DNA of 64,000 bases, from positions 1,178,001 to 1,242,000 of the forward strand of contig VSJF01000004.1 in NCBI GenBank assembly GCA_009739215.1. Reading direction: 5' to 3'. The notes beneath the pieces are model-generated. The model made no database searches. It was not told where the DNA came from and saw nothing but the letters and a program-made list of their open reading frames with translations. Position 1 is the first letter of the stretch. Every line of letters starts with the position of its first letter. Source of the stretch: Floccularia luteovirens. Its lineage: Eukaryota; Basidiomycota; Agaricomycetes; Agaricales; Squamanitaceae. This document shows positions 32,865 to 43,929 of this stretch, one piece after another. Made by a program: the position numbers and the translations under genes.

Positions 32865-33333
32865 GACAAAGAGAATGACGGTAAAGAAAGTGACGGAAGG
32901 AAGGGCCAACAAAAGTCGGTTGGGATGAACTGTGGTGAGGAGAGAGAGACTGGTATAAAGATGTTCGCAAATTCAAACGTTCATACCAAAGGCCAGGTGG
33001 TCCTGAGCGCCCGAATCTCGAAATGATCCTTCGGAATGGCTGATCTAATTCCCACAACACTGGCACGACTTAAAAATATTCTACATCTATCATTTGTACC
33101 AATATACTCAATTTTTTGATATGTACGGTTATTTTCGATTCTCGTTTCTATGCACAAGAAACTTGTTGTATTTCGTGGTGAACGATTGGACATGTCGGTA
33201 AGACAATGGTTTTCAAAGGAATGCATCGTATACACACGACCACGTGCAATTGTTCCCCACACTCTATTTCTTTCGTCCGACTGTGGGGAATTTATCACAC
33301 TACCTTCACTTCCATCTTCCCTCCCACTATAAA
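32865..33333. other. divergent promoter region, aspartic protease / HOT
   Basis: 469 bp between two head-to-head genes. It holds a CACGTG at 33241-33246 close to the HOT gene, and a CT-rich stretch just before its ATG. Confidence 0.5.
33241..33246. promoter_or_regulatory. CACGTG E-box before the HOT gene
   Basis: Perfect CACGTG, 88 bp before ATG 33334, the same distance as at the WW/FF gene. See the other two E-box entries. Confidence 0.45.
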
Positions 33334-35472
33334 ATGGCTGCTGCCTCTAGGAACTCAATTCTACGTCTGATAAATGCCTCTCAACATTCTGCATGTCCTT
33401 GTCACTCCTGCACACCCTCTGGACATATTCAAAGTCAGCTCCGTGCCGTCAATCAATTGAGGAACTTCGCAGCACCTGTGAATGCCGTTGAAAAGGAGTA
33501 TGCATTCGAGGTGTGTCATCAGGTTCTCACACGCAAGGAGAATTATAATTATAATATTCTGGTCAGGTAGCAGCATCAAATTTAAGATTCGGAGACGGTG
33601 TTACTGCTGAGGTCGGAATGGACCTGAAGAATATGAAAGCCCGCAAGGCATGTACTTGCGGAAGCCTACGCGCCTAATCCCCGACATGTTTATAGATTTC
33701 CCCCTTAGGTTGCTGTATTCACTGATCCTAATGTTGCCCGTCTCCGGCCGATGAAAATGGCAAGTATTAGAATTATTTGTCATGTGCCTAATTACCTAAT
33801 CCTCTTCTACAAGGCTTTGCAATCGCTTGAGAGCCAATCAGACCTGCCATTTGAAGTCTTTGACCAAGTCGTTGCAGAACCTACTGAGGAGAGCTGGACG
33901 AAAGCAATAACATGGGCAAGGGAACATGACTTCAGTCATTTCTTGGCGTATGTTCTATTCATTGGTTGTGACTGGATCTTTTACTTATGATTGAGACAAA
34001 TTCAGGGTTGGTGGTGGTAGTGTTATTGATACTGCCAAGGCAGCCAATCTGTAATGACACCTCACTTTCTGGCAGAATTCAATGATCAATAATTTTTCTC
34101 CCTAGATTCTCGGTGTATAAGGATGCAGAATTGATGGATTTCATCAATGCTCCTGTAGGGAAAGGTTTACCCATCTCAAAATCCCTCCGACCTCTCATTG
34201 CAGTACCAACGACCGCAGGTACCGGCTCTGAAACCACTGGTACCGCAATCTTGGACATCACTTCCCGGTCTTTCAAGACTGGTATCTCCAACCGTGCAAT
34301 GAAACCAGTACTAGGCATTGTGGTAAAACAACCCTTTCATCTCATCTCGCGTAAAAATATGACAGAATGGTCCAGGATACATTGAATACCGAGTCATGCC
34401 CAACTGAAGTGCACATCAGTGCTGGCCTAGATGTCTTGTTCCACAGCATAGAAAGCTATACGGCGATCCCGTTAGTACCATCATCCCGATGTATTTTTAT
34501 TACATATTGACACCTACACAAGGTATACCGAACGTACACCTCGACCATCTAACCCATTACTTCGACCCTCTTATCAAGGGAGCAATCCTGTCGCAGACAT
34601 ATTCTCCCTATGGGCATTAGAGACTACGGTCAAATACCTTCCTCGGATCGCGAAAAACCGTGACGATGAGGAAGCCAGACGACAGATGCTGTAAGTAAAT
34701 CGTAAGACTATTTGCAATCAATAATGACGTTATCCCAACGGTAGATTGGCCGCGTCTTTTGCCGGTATTGGCTTCGGAAATGCTGGAGTCCATATTTGCC
34801 ACGGCATGAGTTATCCTGTAAGTTCTCCCTCTAAACAACGATTCATCTATTGACTAAAATATGACAGATCTCAGGCTTGAATAAAAAGGGCCCCAAGTAC
34901 AAACACCCTGGTTATGTCACGGATTCTCCTATCATACCTCATGGTGTTAGGTTCGTACATAAATTCGACTCCTTGATTTTTTATCGCTAATATCTCGGAT
35001 AGCGTTGCGTTGACTGGACCAGCTGGTTAGTTTATAGATTGCTTATTTTTATTCATGCTACTGACCACAAGTAAACGCAGTGTTCCAATTTACTGCACCC
35101 TCTTCTCCTGACAGACATCGCCGAGCTCTTGCTATTTTCAATTCCACCACTATTTCCGATCAGTCCATTGCCAGAATTCCAGATAACGAGCTAGGCCTCC
35201 ATTTGTATGAATCAATTGCTCGCTTCCTTGATGGCTTAGGTGTACCGCGCGGTTTGAAAGCTGTCGGGTATGACTTGAATTGAATAAAGTCATCTGCCTT
35301 TTTTCTGACGTTACCTGCCCTTAGATACAAAGCCAGTGACATTGAGCGGCTCGTTGAAGGTACCATACCTCAAAGGCGTGTACTTGATTTAGCTCCAGGC
35401 ATTGGGGATATTGTCGGATCTGACGGCAAAGAACACCTGACAAGGATAATGGAGAACTCGCTGGAATATTAA
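33334..35472 (+). CDS. hydroxyacid-oxoacid transhydrogenase (iron-containing ADH family, ADHFE1-like), mitochondrial
   Basis: Iron-dependent alcohol-dehydrogenase-family enzyme that moves hydride between hydroxyacids such as 4-hydroxybutyrate and oxoacids such as 2-oxoglutarate. Evidence: an N-terminal presequence ([20 protein letters not shown]); the motif [20 protein letters not shown]; the nucleotide loop [35 protein letters not shown]; metal-site region [36 protein letters not shown]; and [20 protein letters not shown]. Eight or so introns, all joining in phase; the length is as expected for the family. No defects seen. Confidence 0.9.
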
Positions 35473-35951
35473 GAACGATGAATAAGTCCATAATTCTGTG
35501 AAAGTGGACATGATTTGTTACGAGAACTATGTCCATATGTGTTACCAGTCTCAGGACCGAATCATGATAATACAATTCTGTATCAGCCATCTTAACCGCG
35601 ACGATCATGTCACAACTACAACAACCCCTCTTAGTAACAAAGATCCAGTCCAATGTGTCAATTCCATCGCAAATCAATATTAATGCCCGGTCAACACAAT
35701 CAATGACATTGACATTACTCATCTTTGAATCAGATTCATCGCATCCGCAGTTCCTATATTACCGGGTGTCGAATGGGGTCATCAACCATTGGACTTGAAA
35801 GACGGAAACAAATTTTCAATGATGTTTGGTTGACAGATTATAACAAACGGTATTTTCCTTCATCAGAAGCAATCAAAATGTGATGGTCATGTGATTGTAA
35901 TCGACATTGTCAATGGAAGTGACTTTTACATAATTCATTAGAGAACAGCCA
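35473..35951. other. intergenic, no gene seen
   Basis: About 480 bp between HOT and HIS6, both plus strand. I looked for a Gcn4/Cpc1 TGACTCA site expected before an amino-acid biosynthesis gene and saw none. Confidence 0.4.
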
Positions 35952-37219
35952 ATGCAGTCCGGACGTAGAAGTCTTTTCAGGCCTTGCATCGATTTACACG
36001 AGGGAAAAGTCAAACAAATCGTGGGAGGGTCACTATCTGACGATCCAGAAAAATTGAGAACCAATTTTGTCTCAAGGCTCGTCCAATGTACTCTCGTCGT
36101 GCCGACGTAGATTTAAATTTGGTGTTACTTTGGTTCTCAGACAATCTGCAGGCGACTTTGCACGCATGTACAAGGAGAACGGCCTTGAAGGTGGGCATGT
36201 AATTAAGTTGGGCTCTGGAAATGATGCCTCCGCAAGGGAAGCACTCGATGCCTGGCCAGGTTTGCGCGTTCTATAAGTCTGATTAAAACATGAAATGTTT
36301 TGAATTTCCAGGCGCTTTGCAGATCGGTGGCGGTATTGATGCGGGGAACGCTCAAGAGTGGCTGGATGCAGGTGCTAGCAAGGTCTGGAAGACAGTTTCT
36401 CTTGAATTACGGACCATGAATAGATGATCCCGGACAGGTCATTGTCACTTCTTACCTATTTCCGGATGGAAGGTTCTCTTTGGAGAGACTAAAAGTGTTA
36501 TCTTCATTGGTAGGGAGGGATAGACTTGTTGTTGACGTCAGGTCAGTAGTACATAAGATCTTAGTGACATTTATTTGACAAAAATGAATTCAGCTGCAGA
36601 AAAAGAGGCGACCAATGGTTCGTGGCTATGAATAAATGGCAAAACATTACGGACATGGAGGTCACTGAAGGTACGTGGTACAGACAAATAGAATCAATTA
36701 TATTGCATCATTATCGCGATAGAATCTCTTGATATGCTCTCGGAGTACTGCAGGTATTGTGTTTCTCATGAATAAGAATTTCGTGGACTGATAATAACAG
36801 TGAATTCCTGATACATGCTGCAGATGTTGAAGGACTATGTCAAGGAATAGATGAAGCCTTGGTTCAAAGTAAAATAATGGCTACCATTTGCCATAAGTTG
36901 CTCACTTACTTCATAATTCACAGAACTCGGACAATGGGTGAAAATACCGACTACATATGCTGGGGGTGCCAAAGGTTTACATTCCATGTCCAATCCCATA
37001 CCGAAAGCTAATTTGTAAATAGATATTAGGGACCTTGACTTAGTGAACCAGCTCTCTGGCGGACTGGTGGACTTGACATTTGGAAGGTAATAGCTCGGAT
37101 ATACTACCAGAAGTTCCTAGGTTGAACTTTGTTTGAATAGCTCGTTGGATATATTTGGTGGGACTCAGGTGAAGTTTAGCAGTTTAGTGGAAAGGAATCG
37201 CCGCTCTACATCAACCTAA
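35952..37219 (+). CDS. HIS6: HIS6, phosphoribosyl-formimino-AICAR-phosphate isomerase
   Basis: Fourth step of histidine biosynthesis, a TIM-barrel isomerase. Evidence: [20 protein letters not shown] (catalytic first Asp), [114 protein letters not shown] and [20 protein letters not shown]. Introns are numerous (about nine). The first one must begin at 36077 with GCTCGT, a GC-type or corrupted donor, to restore TNFVS-RQSAGDF in phase. All other junctions are GT-AG. Length close to the yeast enzyme. Confidence 0.92.
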
Positions 37220-37504
37220 GGTAAGAGAGAATTTGAAGAGGCCATGCTGTAGATATGCGGGACATGTTTTATAAAGTACTTACTTAAATGGAAGAGTCAT
37301 GTGAGCCGAGCTTCGTGGCGCGGGAATAACGTTACAGTTCCGCAAAATAAGGTTCACCACAGAGACTCACCCAAGGTGGTCTAATAACCCAAAGTACGAC
37401 GTCTCACAAGGTGAGTATCGCTCTCGGTGAAATGCCAGAGCTTCAACTTATTTATGTTTCTCTCACTCACGACATTTCTATATTCGATTACAGATATTCT
37501 CAAG

Positions 37505-38046
37505 ATGCCCGGAAAAGTCAAGGCTTACGAGCTCCAATCCAAGTGTGTAGTTGAAATCGCTGGGACTGCTAGTGACGAAGGTTGACATGTACCTCTAGGT
37601 CAAAGAATGACCTAACTAAACAACTGCTGGAGCTCAAAAATGAGCTAAACTCTCTGCGGGTACAAAAGGTCGCTGGGGGTTCTGCTTCAAAACTGACAAG
37701 AATGTAGGTTTGACGAATGTTTATGCACTGCATATGCAAACTAATATACTCAATAGCTCCATCGTCCGCAAATCAATTGCTAGAGTATTAACAGTTATGA
37801 ACCAGAAAGCCCGCCAGAACCTACGTGAATACTATAAGGGCAAAAAGTTCTTACCTCTTGATCTCCGGACAAAGAAAACACGGGCAATCAGACGGCGCAT
37901 GACAAAGGTGCGCCACATCTTAACCATGATGGCATCATAATCTCAACAAGTTATACCATGTCCAGCATGAGAAGTCACTAAAAACTGTGAAACAGACCAA
38001 GAAAGACCAAAACTTTCCTATCCGGAAATATGCTGTGAAGGCCTGA
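37505..38046 (+). CDS. RPL35: 60S ribosomal protein L35 (uL29)
   Basis: Cytosolic large-subunit protein near the exit tunnel. It reads [98 protein letters not shown] and the last exon [26 protein letters not shown], ending at 38044-38046. Four exons; the last is reached over a roughly 57-nt intron. The whole length matches the family. I checked the introns for box C/D snoRNAs and found no convincing C and D box pair. Confidence 0.95.
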
Positions 38047-38717
38047 GTGACTTTGGAGCGGTCTGGCGGATAGGATATCAGATACACATGCTTGAGCACC
38101 CGAAAGCTTTATGCAACATGTTTGTATGCCACACGTATAATATAAACTTAAGCGATGTGTGTCTGAACTTGAAGCACTTACATTCTGATGAGGTAAAGAT
38201 TATGTCACGTGATGAACGGTACTGAATCAGTCTGACATTAAGTACAAGAACAGTGGAAACACTTAGAAACAGCGGTGTGAATATGAACCAGTGTGTCCTT
38301 CTGCTTCTGTCCATTGACCCCGCTGCCTAAGACATCCCTCCTTCGTCAATCCTAGTGCTTAAATATCGCAGTCATTACTCAAGTTACTTTTCAAGAAGAA
38401 GGCCTAGCAACAGAAGTCCTTGGACCCTGTACTCTGCTCCAGATAATCCCATCACTGCTACAGTCAGCTTTTCGAGTTTGTTGAGATAGTCCTTCGAGTC
38501 GGATATCATCCACTAAGCGCATACCTACGCTTAAGCACCCACTATCATGGTATGTCCGTCTGTTTCTTTTCTTACACCGTCACTATTTGTGGCCCACTCG
38601 ACATCATTGAGTGGTTCAATCCACGTGCCTTTCCATCTTTGGTATCTGACATTGCCATGAGGTCAGAGGCTACATGGCATTCGCTCGGATACACATTTCT
38701 TTGTCTCTCTGACCGTC
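38047..38717. other. intergenic, promoter/5'UTR of the kinase gene
   Basis: About 670 bp. A CACGTG lies at 38216-38221 within TGTCACGTGATG, 500 bp before the next start. An ATG at 38548 directly followed by GTATGT may be part of an upstream open frame or a 5'UTR splice donor. Confidence 0.4.
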
Positions 38718-41041
38718 ATGTCTCCTGGCTCTCCTCACAGCCATGTTGACGATGTTGCCTTTCAACAGTCTAAATCCCCAACACGTTCACCCCCATCCTC
38801 ACCACGGGCAGAGGTTCCTGATAGGTCACGCATAAGAGCGCCCTATCCGGTACCCAGTAGTAACCCTTCCAGCCAATACACTTTGCTTGAGAAGCTCGGT
38901 ACAGGAAGCTTTGGAGTTGTCTACAAAGCCATGTATAATGAAACCAAAGAAATTGTGGCAATCAAACAAATAGGTAAGGGTTTATGAGTTTCGAGCGTAT
39001 CATCAGTAACATACCATCCTGTTGTCAGACCTAGAGGATTCTGACGATGACATATCCGAGATTCAACAAGAAATAGCCAGCCTTGCCCAGTGTGACTCTG
39101 AATATGTTACCAAGTACTACGGCTCCTTCGTAGTTGACTACAAGCTGTGGATCGTCATGGAGTATCTGGCAGGAGGGTCATGTCTGGATTTATTGAAGCC
39201 TGGCGTCTTTTCTGAGACTCACATTGCGATCATTTGCCGCGAACTCCTGCTCGGTCTTGATTATCTTCATACAGAAGGGACTATTCACAGGGACATCAAG
39301 GCAGCAAATGTACTTTTGTCGTCATCCGGGAAGGTGAAACTCGCAGATTTTGGAGTTGCTGCACAACTCACAAACACTCTTCGACACACTTTTGTGGGAA
39401 CCCCGTTCTGGATGGCTCCAGAGGTTATACGCCAAGCAGGCTATGACGCTAAGGCAGATATGTGGAGCTTGGGTATTACAGCAATTGAGATGGCAAAGGG
39501 GGAGCCTCCTCTTGCAGAGTATCACCCAATGCGCGTCTTATTCTTGATTCCAAAAGCCAAACCTCCCGTCCTTGAAGGTTCATTCTCTGCCACATTCAAG
39601 GACTTCGTTGATCAATGTTTGACGAAGGATCCGAAGGCAGTGAGTATTGTTCTTTATGGTCCATTTTATCTCTAACAAGACTATAGAGACCATCAGCCAG
39701 TGAATTGCTGCAACATCGTTTTATCCGTGGCGCGAAGAAGACGAGTTACCTTACCGAGCTCATTCAACGCTATCAGGATTATCGTACTAACTCCCCTCAA
39801 AAAGGGCAGAACCAGATGCCCACGATACGGAACAACCTGACCTGGGATGCTAACAACACGATGCGTAGTGATTGGAGTTTTGATACAGTCAAGACATCTG
39901 CTATGGGAACATTCCGTAGTATGGCCAGTGAACTGATTATGCCGCCTGAAATGGTACTAGAAGAAGACGATGATTCCTATTCTGAGGAATTCACTTCAAC
40001 AGTTAACTCAGATACCGCAACTAATGGCACTGACGTGCATAAACGACCATCCCTAGGCATGAGCATGCAAGCAGCGCATTCTACAGTGATCATCAAGCCG
40101 CCACATCCCCCAACCCCCTACAAGGACAGTCAAACTGAAAACTCCTCGGAGGATACCCCAACAGGCAAGTTCCTGCTACTGCGATGTTGCCGAACTTCAT
40201 TACTGATATGCCTTATAGGAGAACCGCCAGCTTATTCAGGCTCAGTGAGATCTCCCCGTCGTGCATCTTATGCCACACGAACTTCTATCGACGGAGCTGG
40301 AACAGTTCTTAGAGAAGGCGACCTGGGTACTGGAGTGGATACGATACGTCCTGTGAAGAAGGTTGATCCTATCGGATCCCTTAGATTGTCCGCTGAATAT
40401 GTTGGGAATTTACGGAAAGATGGACCATCCCCACCTACGTCAACCGGTCATAAGGCGTCACTTAATGTGGCTGGGAAAGCTGGAAAATCTATAGTGAATG
40501 AAGTCATACTTCCAGTGCTGCAGCAGGTGCGCTTTCTTTGCTTTACTGATTAAAGATCTGCTTATTCACGTGCCGTTGTTCCAAAAGGCTAATAGGGATG
40601 ATATGGATGCTCGAGAAATCGAATCTCTCAGCATGCTGACAAGAGGTTGGGCTGAGTTGCAAGAAGCTAATCCGGAGCTTGCATACAATGTCATCCTCGA
40701 CATATTGCAAGGCATAGATCAGTGAGCCGTTCGAAAAATAGTTCTATGGACTAACTAATTCAAGAAATAGAAACTCTAATGTGAAACAGCATGTCCAGAC
40801 ATCGCGTGGCCTGTTTCCCCATAAGCGAATTATTCGCAAGAGTCAATTGACAGCGAAAGGGCTGGTCGTTACAGAAGAGCAGGAAGACATATCGGGACTC
40901 CCTTCTGTCTCGGATTCGGTGCCCGTGAGGGGAAGCGAGTCTACCCCGTCGTCACCTACGCGCAAATCGCCCATTGCGGAACTCCTTTATATGCGTTGGT
41001 TAGATGGCCTGAAGCTGAAATGGCCCAGCCTTATGTCTTAG
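38718..41041 (+). CDS. Ste20-family protein kinase, GCK-III/Mst-like (Kic1/Nak1/Sps1 type)
   Basis: Serine/threonine kinase of the germinal-centre branch, whose fungal members act in polarity and septation (MOR/RAM, SIN). Evidence: P-loop [24 protein letters not shown] lysine; [20 protein letters not shown] typical of GCK-III; catalytic loop [20 protein letters not shown]; activation segment [20 protein letters not shown]; and [21 protein letters not shown] Ser/Thr-rich linker follows, then a conserved C-terminal module ([50 protein letters not shown]) that in this group probably binds Mob/Mo25-type or scaffold partners. An N-terminal Pro/Ser extension of about 50 residues precedes the kinase domain. 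All introns join in phase. Confidence 0.9.
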
Positions 41042-41763
41042 CGAACTTGACACGAATCTATCTTCCCATGACGCACTGCGACACCTGTCTACCAAATTCA
41101 TATTTTCATGGACTTCATACCAATTCTGCTTATTGACCCAAAGCCACATGTGGAGTCGACATTCGCATATAAGTGCACTCTTTCATCCACTAACTCCTGT
41201 ATATCATCTACCGCCATTTCTCATTGTAACGGCTACCCTGGATCTCACTTACGACTCACCCACGATCTACCCCATACTTTTGGGTGTGACTTCTTCTTTG
41301 TAAAGACGCCCACATGTAACTGCAAAACTTAAATACATCGCTCATCGTTTGTTTTTGGTATGTTTGAACTATACTATATAATCTGTTTTCTGTCATAGTC
41401 CTGGGCAACACATAGGATATTTTTATAATGGGTCAATGTCTAAGAGTAAGTACAGTATCAGACTGCTTAAGTCAAAGTATGAAACAAAGCAGTAGCAAAT
41501 TTTAGTTGGGTCTAATCCTAAGAAGGTCCGTACAGGCTATATAAATATTACTATCCAGACTGTCCAGAAAGGATTATAATTTAGTGTTGAATAAAGTTAT
41601 GTCCACAAGTACAAAGTGAGCCATGTAAGCACAAGATGCAGTAAGAATTCAGTGCGGAGTATGGAAGTATAGATATATCCTATGCAGAAATAGAATGTAT
41701 GGAAAATAACGATGAGATAGATTGCATGAAAAAAAATGTGATGACTTGCGTACGCTACCAACA
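41042..41763. other. intergenic between convergent genes, no gene seen
   Basis: About 720 bp, AT-rich; it should contain the 3' ends of the kinase and chitin deacetylase transcripts. No supportable feature. Confidence 0.4.
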
Positions 41764-43525
41764 CTATATGAAGGCAATGGTCACGGCGCCGATGAACGCT
41801 GATATGGTCCAAAAATTGGCTTGACGTCTGACTAACGATGATGCAGAGTTATCAGTTGTCTGTGCGCTTGAACCCAAGTTATTTGAAGTGGTAGTAATTT
41901 CCGGTCTTGGGGAAAAAAAGTACAATGTTCAGCATTATGATAGCCGTGTTTAACAACTGAGAAGAAAAGAAGACATACTCGGATGACTCTGTAGAAGTGG
42001 GAAGCGCTTCTGTACTTGCTGGACTCGCTACAGGAGTATCGATAGCAAGGATCCCGTCGTGGAGGACATTCGAAATGGAAGTAGCGGCGTTCTGGTATGC
42101 ACCGTCCGGTGTCATCTCAGCGAGAGATACCAAGCGCCATCCGTTCTCTGCAATCAGAGGATATGCTTGGACGAATGCTTGAACGGTAAAATCACTGGTT
42201 TCATGCTCGAGGATGACCAAGCCAGGATCTTTGGGACCTTTTGAGAGCAGATATCGGATTGGAGGACTATGGAGAAGAGTGTTAAGAGGTAGCACACCTG
42301 TAAGCCATTTACGCATGTTGTCTTGTACTGTTTGAGCGGTTGGGTTGCCAGTCTCAATAGCCCAATCCAAGGTACTGGAAAGAAAGGTTCTGTTTAATAC
42401 TCAGCACTGCAGCAAAAAAAATCATTCTCACTCTTGGTTCCAGATCACTGTTTGCAATCCAAATACCTGCGTTAAGGAGAAAAATGGTAGGAGAATGTCA
42501 GTACGGAACCAGGAAGAAAATTCTTTCTCTATACCTCTTTCGCGATTGCCCTGACCCTGTTATCAGAATCACCATAAGGCGGTCTCCAGAATTTAGCAAC
42601 CCTTCCTCCAGTCGAATAGTACAAAAGTTGCATTGTCCAACCAAGCTGATTTTCACTGTTAGCCTGACCTCAACAACTAATTTTTGTGGAATGAAAAGCA
42701 AACCTGGCCAACAATTTCTTCATTAGAGAGGGTGGTCATATAAGGATGCGTCCAGGTGTGTACCGCAATATCGTGACCGCTTTGGAAGGCGGTTAAGAAT
42801 AATTGCGGATAGGCAAGGACATTGGTGCCAATCATGAAATGTGTTGCAGTTGTGTTGTGGGAGTCCAAGAATTGTACAAGGCTGGTTGTGAACTAGTCAT
42901 TAAAGAAAGTTCACGAGATGTCAACAGTTTATTTCTGATGGACTCGTCAAAATCTCCTTACCGGCTGGGGACCATCATCGAACGAAAGAGCAACCACACC
43001 AGCAGGTGCATCCCAGATATCATTTGCGTGTTTACACTTATATGTGGATGAGCATACGTCTGGACTTTGCGGATTCACTCCTTCCGGATAGGTAGGACTA
43101 TCTGGTGGAGTGTTGGAAGACCTTGGTATATTCGGAATCTTTCCTGCGGCGACAGCTGCATTCAACGCCTTAATCCATTCTACTGGAAGGGCGCTGACAT
43201 CGGGACTAGATTGAGGATACGGGCTAGACCAAGCTAGAAAATTATGTTTGTGTTAAAGTTGTAGTGTCATTACTAGCGCAGAGTCAACCTCACTTGGAGA
43301 ACCGACGGCTGGAAAGTCCTCAGTGTCGTCTTCTCCACCACGCTTGAACAAAGCTCGGACTGGGTGATCATTAGGGTGATACCAGATGCTACTCGGGAGG
43401 GATCCAACTGAATTATGTTCATGGTCATCCCGAGGCTGACGGACCAAACCTCCTTGGACCAAGGGAATGGCAAGAAGGTATGCAAGGAAGAACATCACAG
43501 CTGTAAAGAATGGAGGGAGAATCAA
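41764..43525 (-). CDS. chitin/polysaccharide deacetylase (CE4), GPI-anchored type
   Basis: Cell-wall enzyme converting chitin to chitosan. It starts [20 protein letters not shown], a signal peptide. NodB motifs: [11 protein letters not shown] (motif 1), [18 protein letters not shown] (motif 2, metal-binding H-x3-H), [20 protein letters not shown] (motif 3), WNQESEDW (motif 4) and [13 protein letters not shown] (motif 5). A Ser/Thr-rich tail and a hydrophobic C-terminus ([17 protein letters not shown]) suggest a GPI anchor. The last exon is short and lies beyond the main reading frame; the stop is at 41764-41766. The 60-nt intron before GPKDPG can be misread as coding (GVLPLNTLL), because the frame stays open through it. 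Confidence 0.9.
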
Positions 43526-43929
43526 ATCTTGTCGTCAGTGTCGTGGAAGGAGTGGAGTGATTTGAGTATAAGAGTGGGGAAAGTAATAAGGAGAGGGAGG
43601 GAAAGAGGGGGTGGCGACAGGACAGTGCGTTATATTAGACGTTTACAATTTTGGACATGTTTTTGACGGTTGTCGAGGTTGAGGACGAAGTGCTGCATTA
43701 TCCTAATTCTGCTTGTTTTAGACTTCAGCGTTCTAGCTTGATTCACCTGAGCTTTGAAGTCGATCTTAATTTCTTCCTCTCCCAATCTGAGGGCCACACT
43801 TGAAACTTATATCATCTTATCTTATCTATACACATGCAAGACTTTTTTCTGAAATAAATTATTAAAACTGTTCTATACTGTGATATCCCAGAATACATGT
43901 ATACACACTGTAAATATCAAACCCCAGTT
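43526..43929. other. upstream region of chitin deacetylase, downstream of TFIIF-alpha
   Basis: About 400 bp. 43540-43620 is strongly GA-rich on the plus strand, hence CT-rich on the coding strand of the deacetylase, as often seen around fungal transcription starts. Confidence 0.4.

Noticed and set aside
37560..37970. Box C/D snoRNA in RPL35 introns
   Set aside because: Only partial C-box-like TGACGA and ATGATGG strings; no D box or terminal stem pairing.
42270..42310. Open read-through GVLPLNTLL and a 31-nt intron in the chitin deacetylase
   Set aside because: A 60-nt intron directly joins WLTG to [12 protein letters not shown], the family motif, so the open read-through is intronic.
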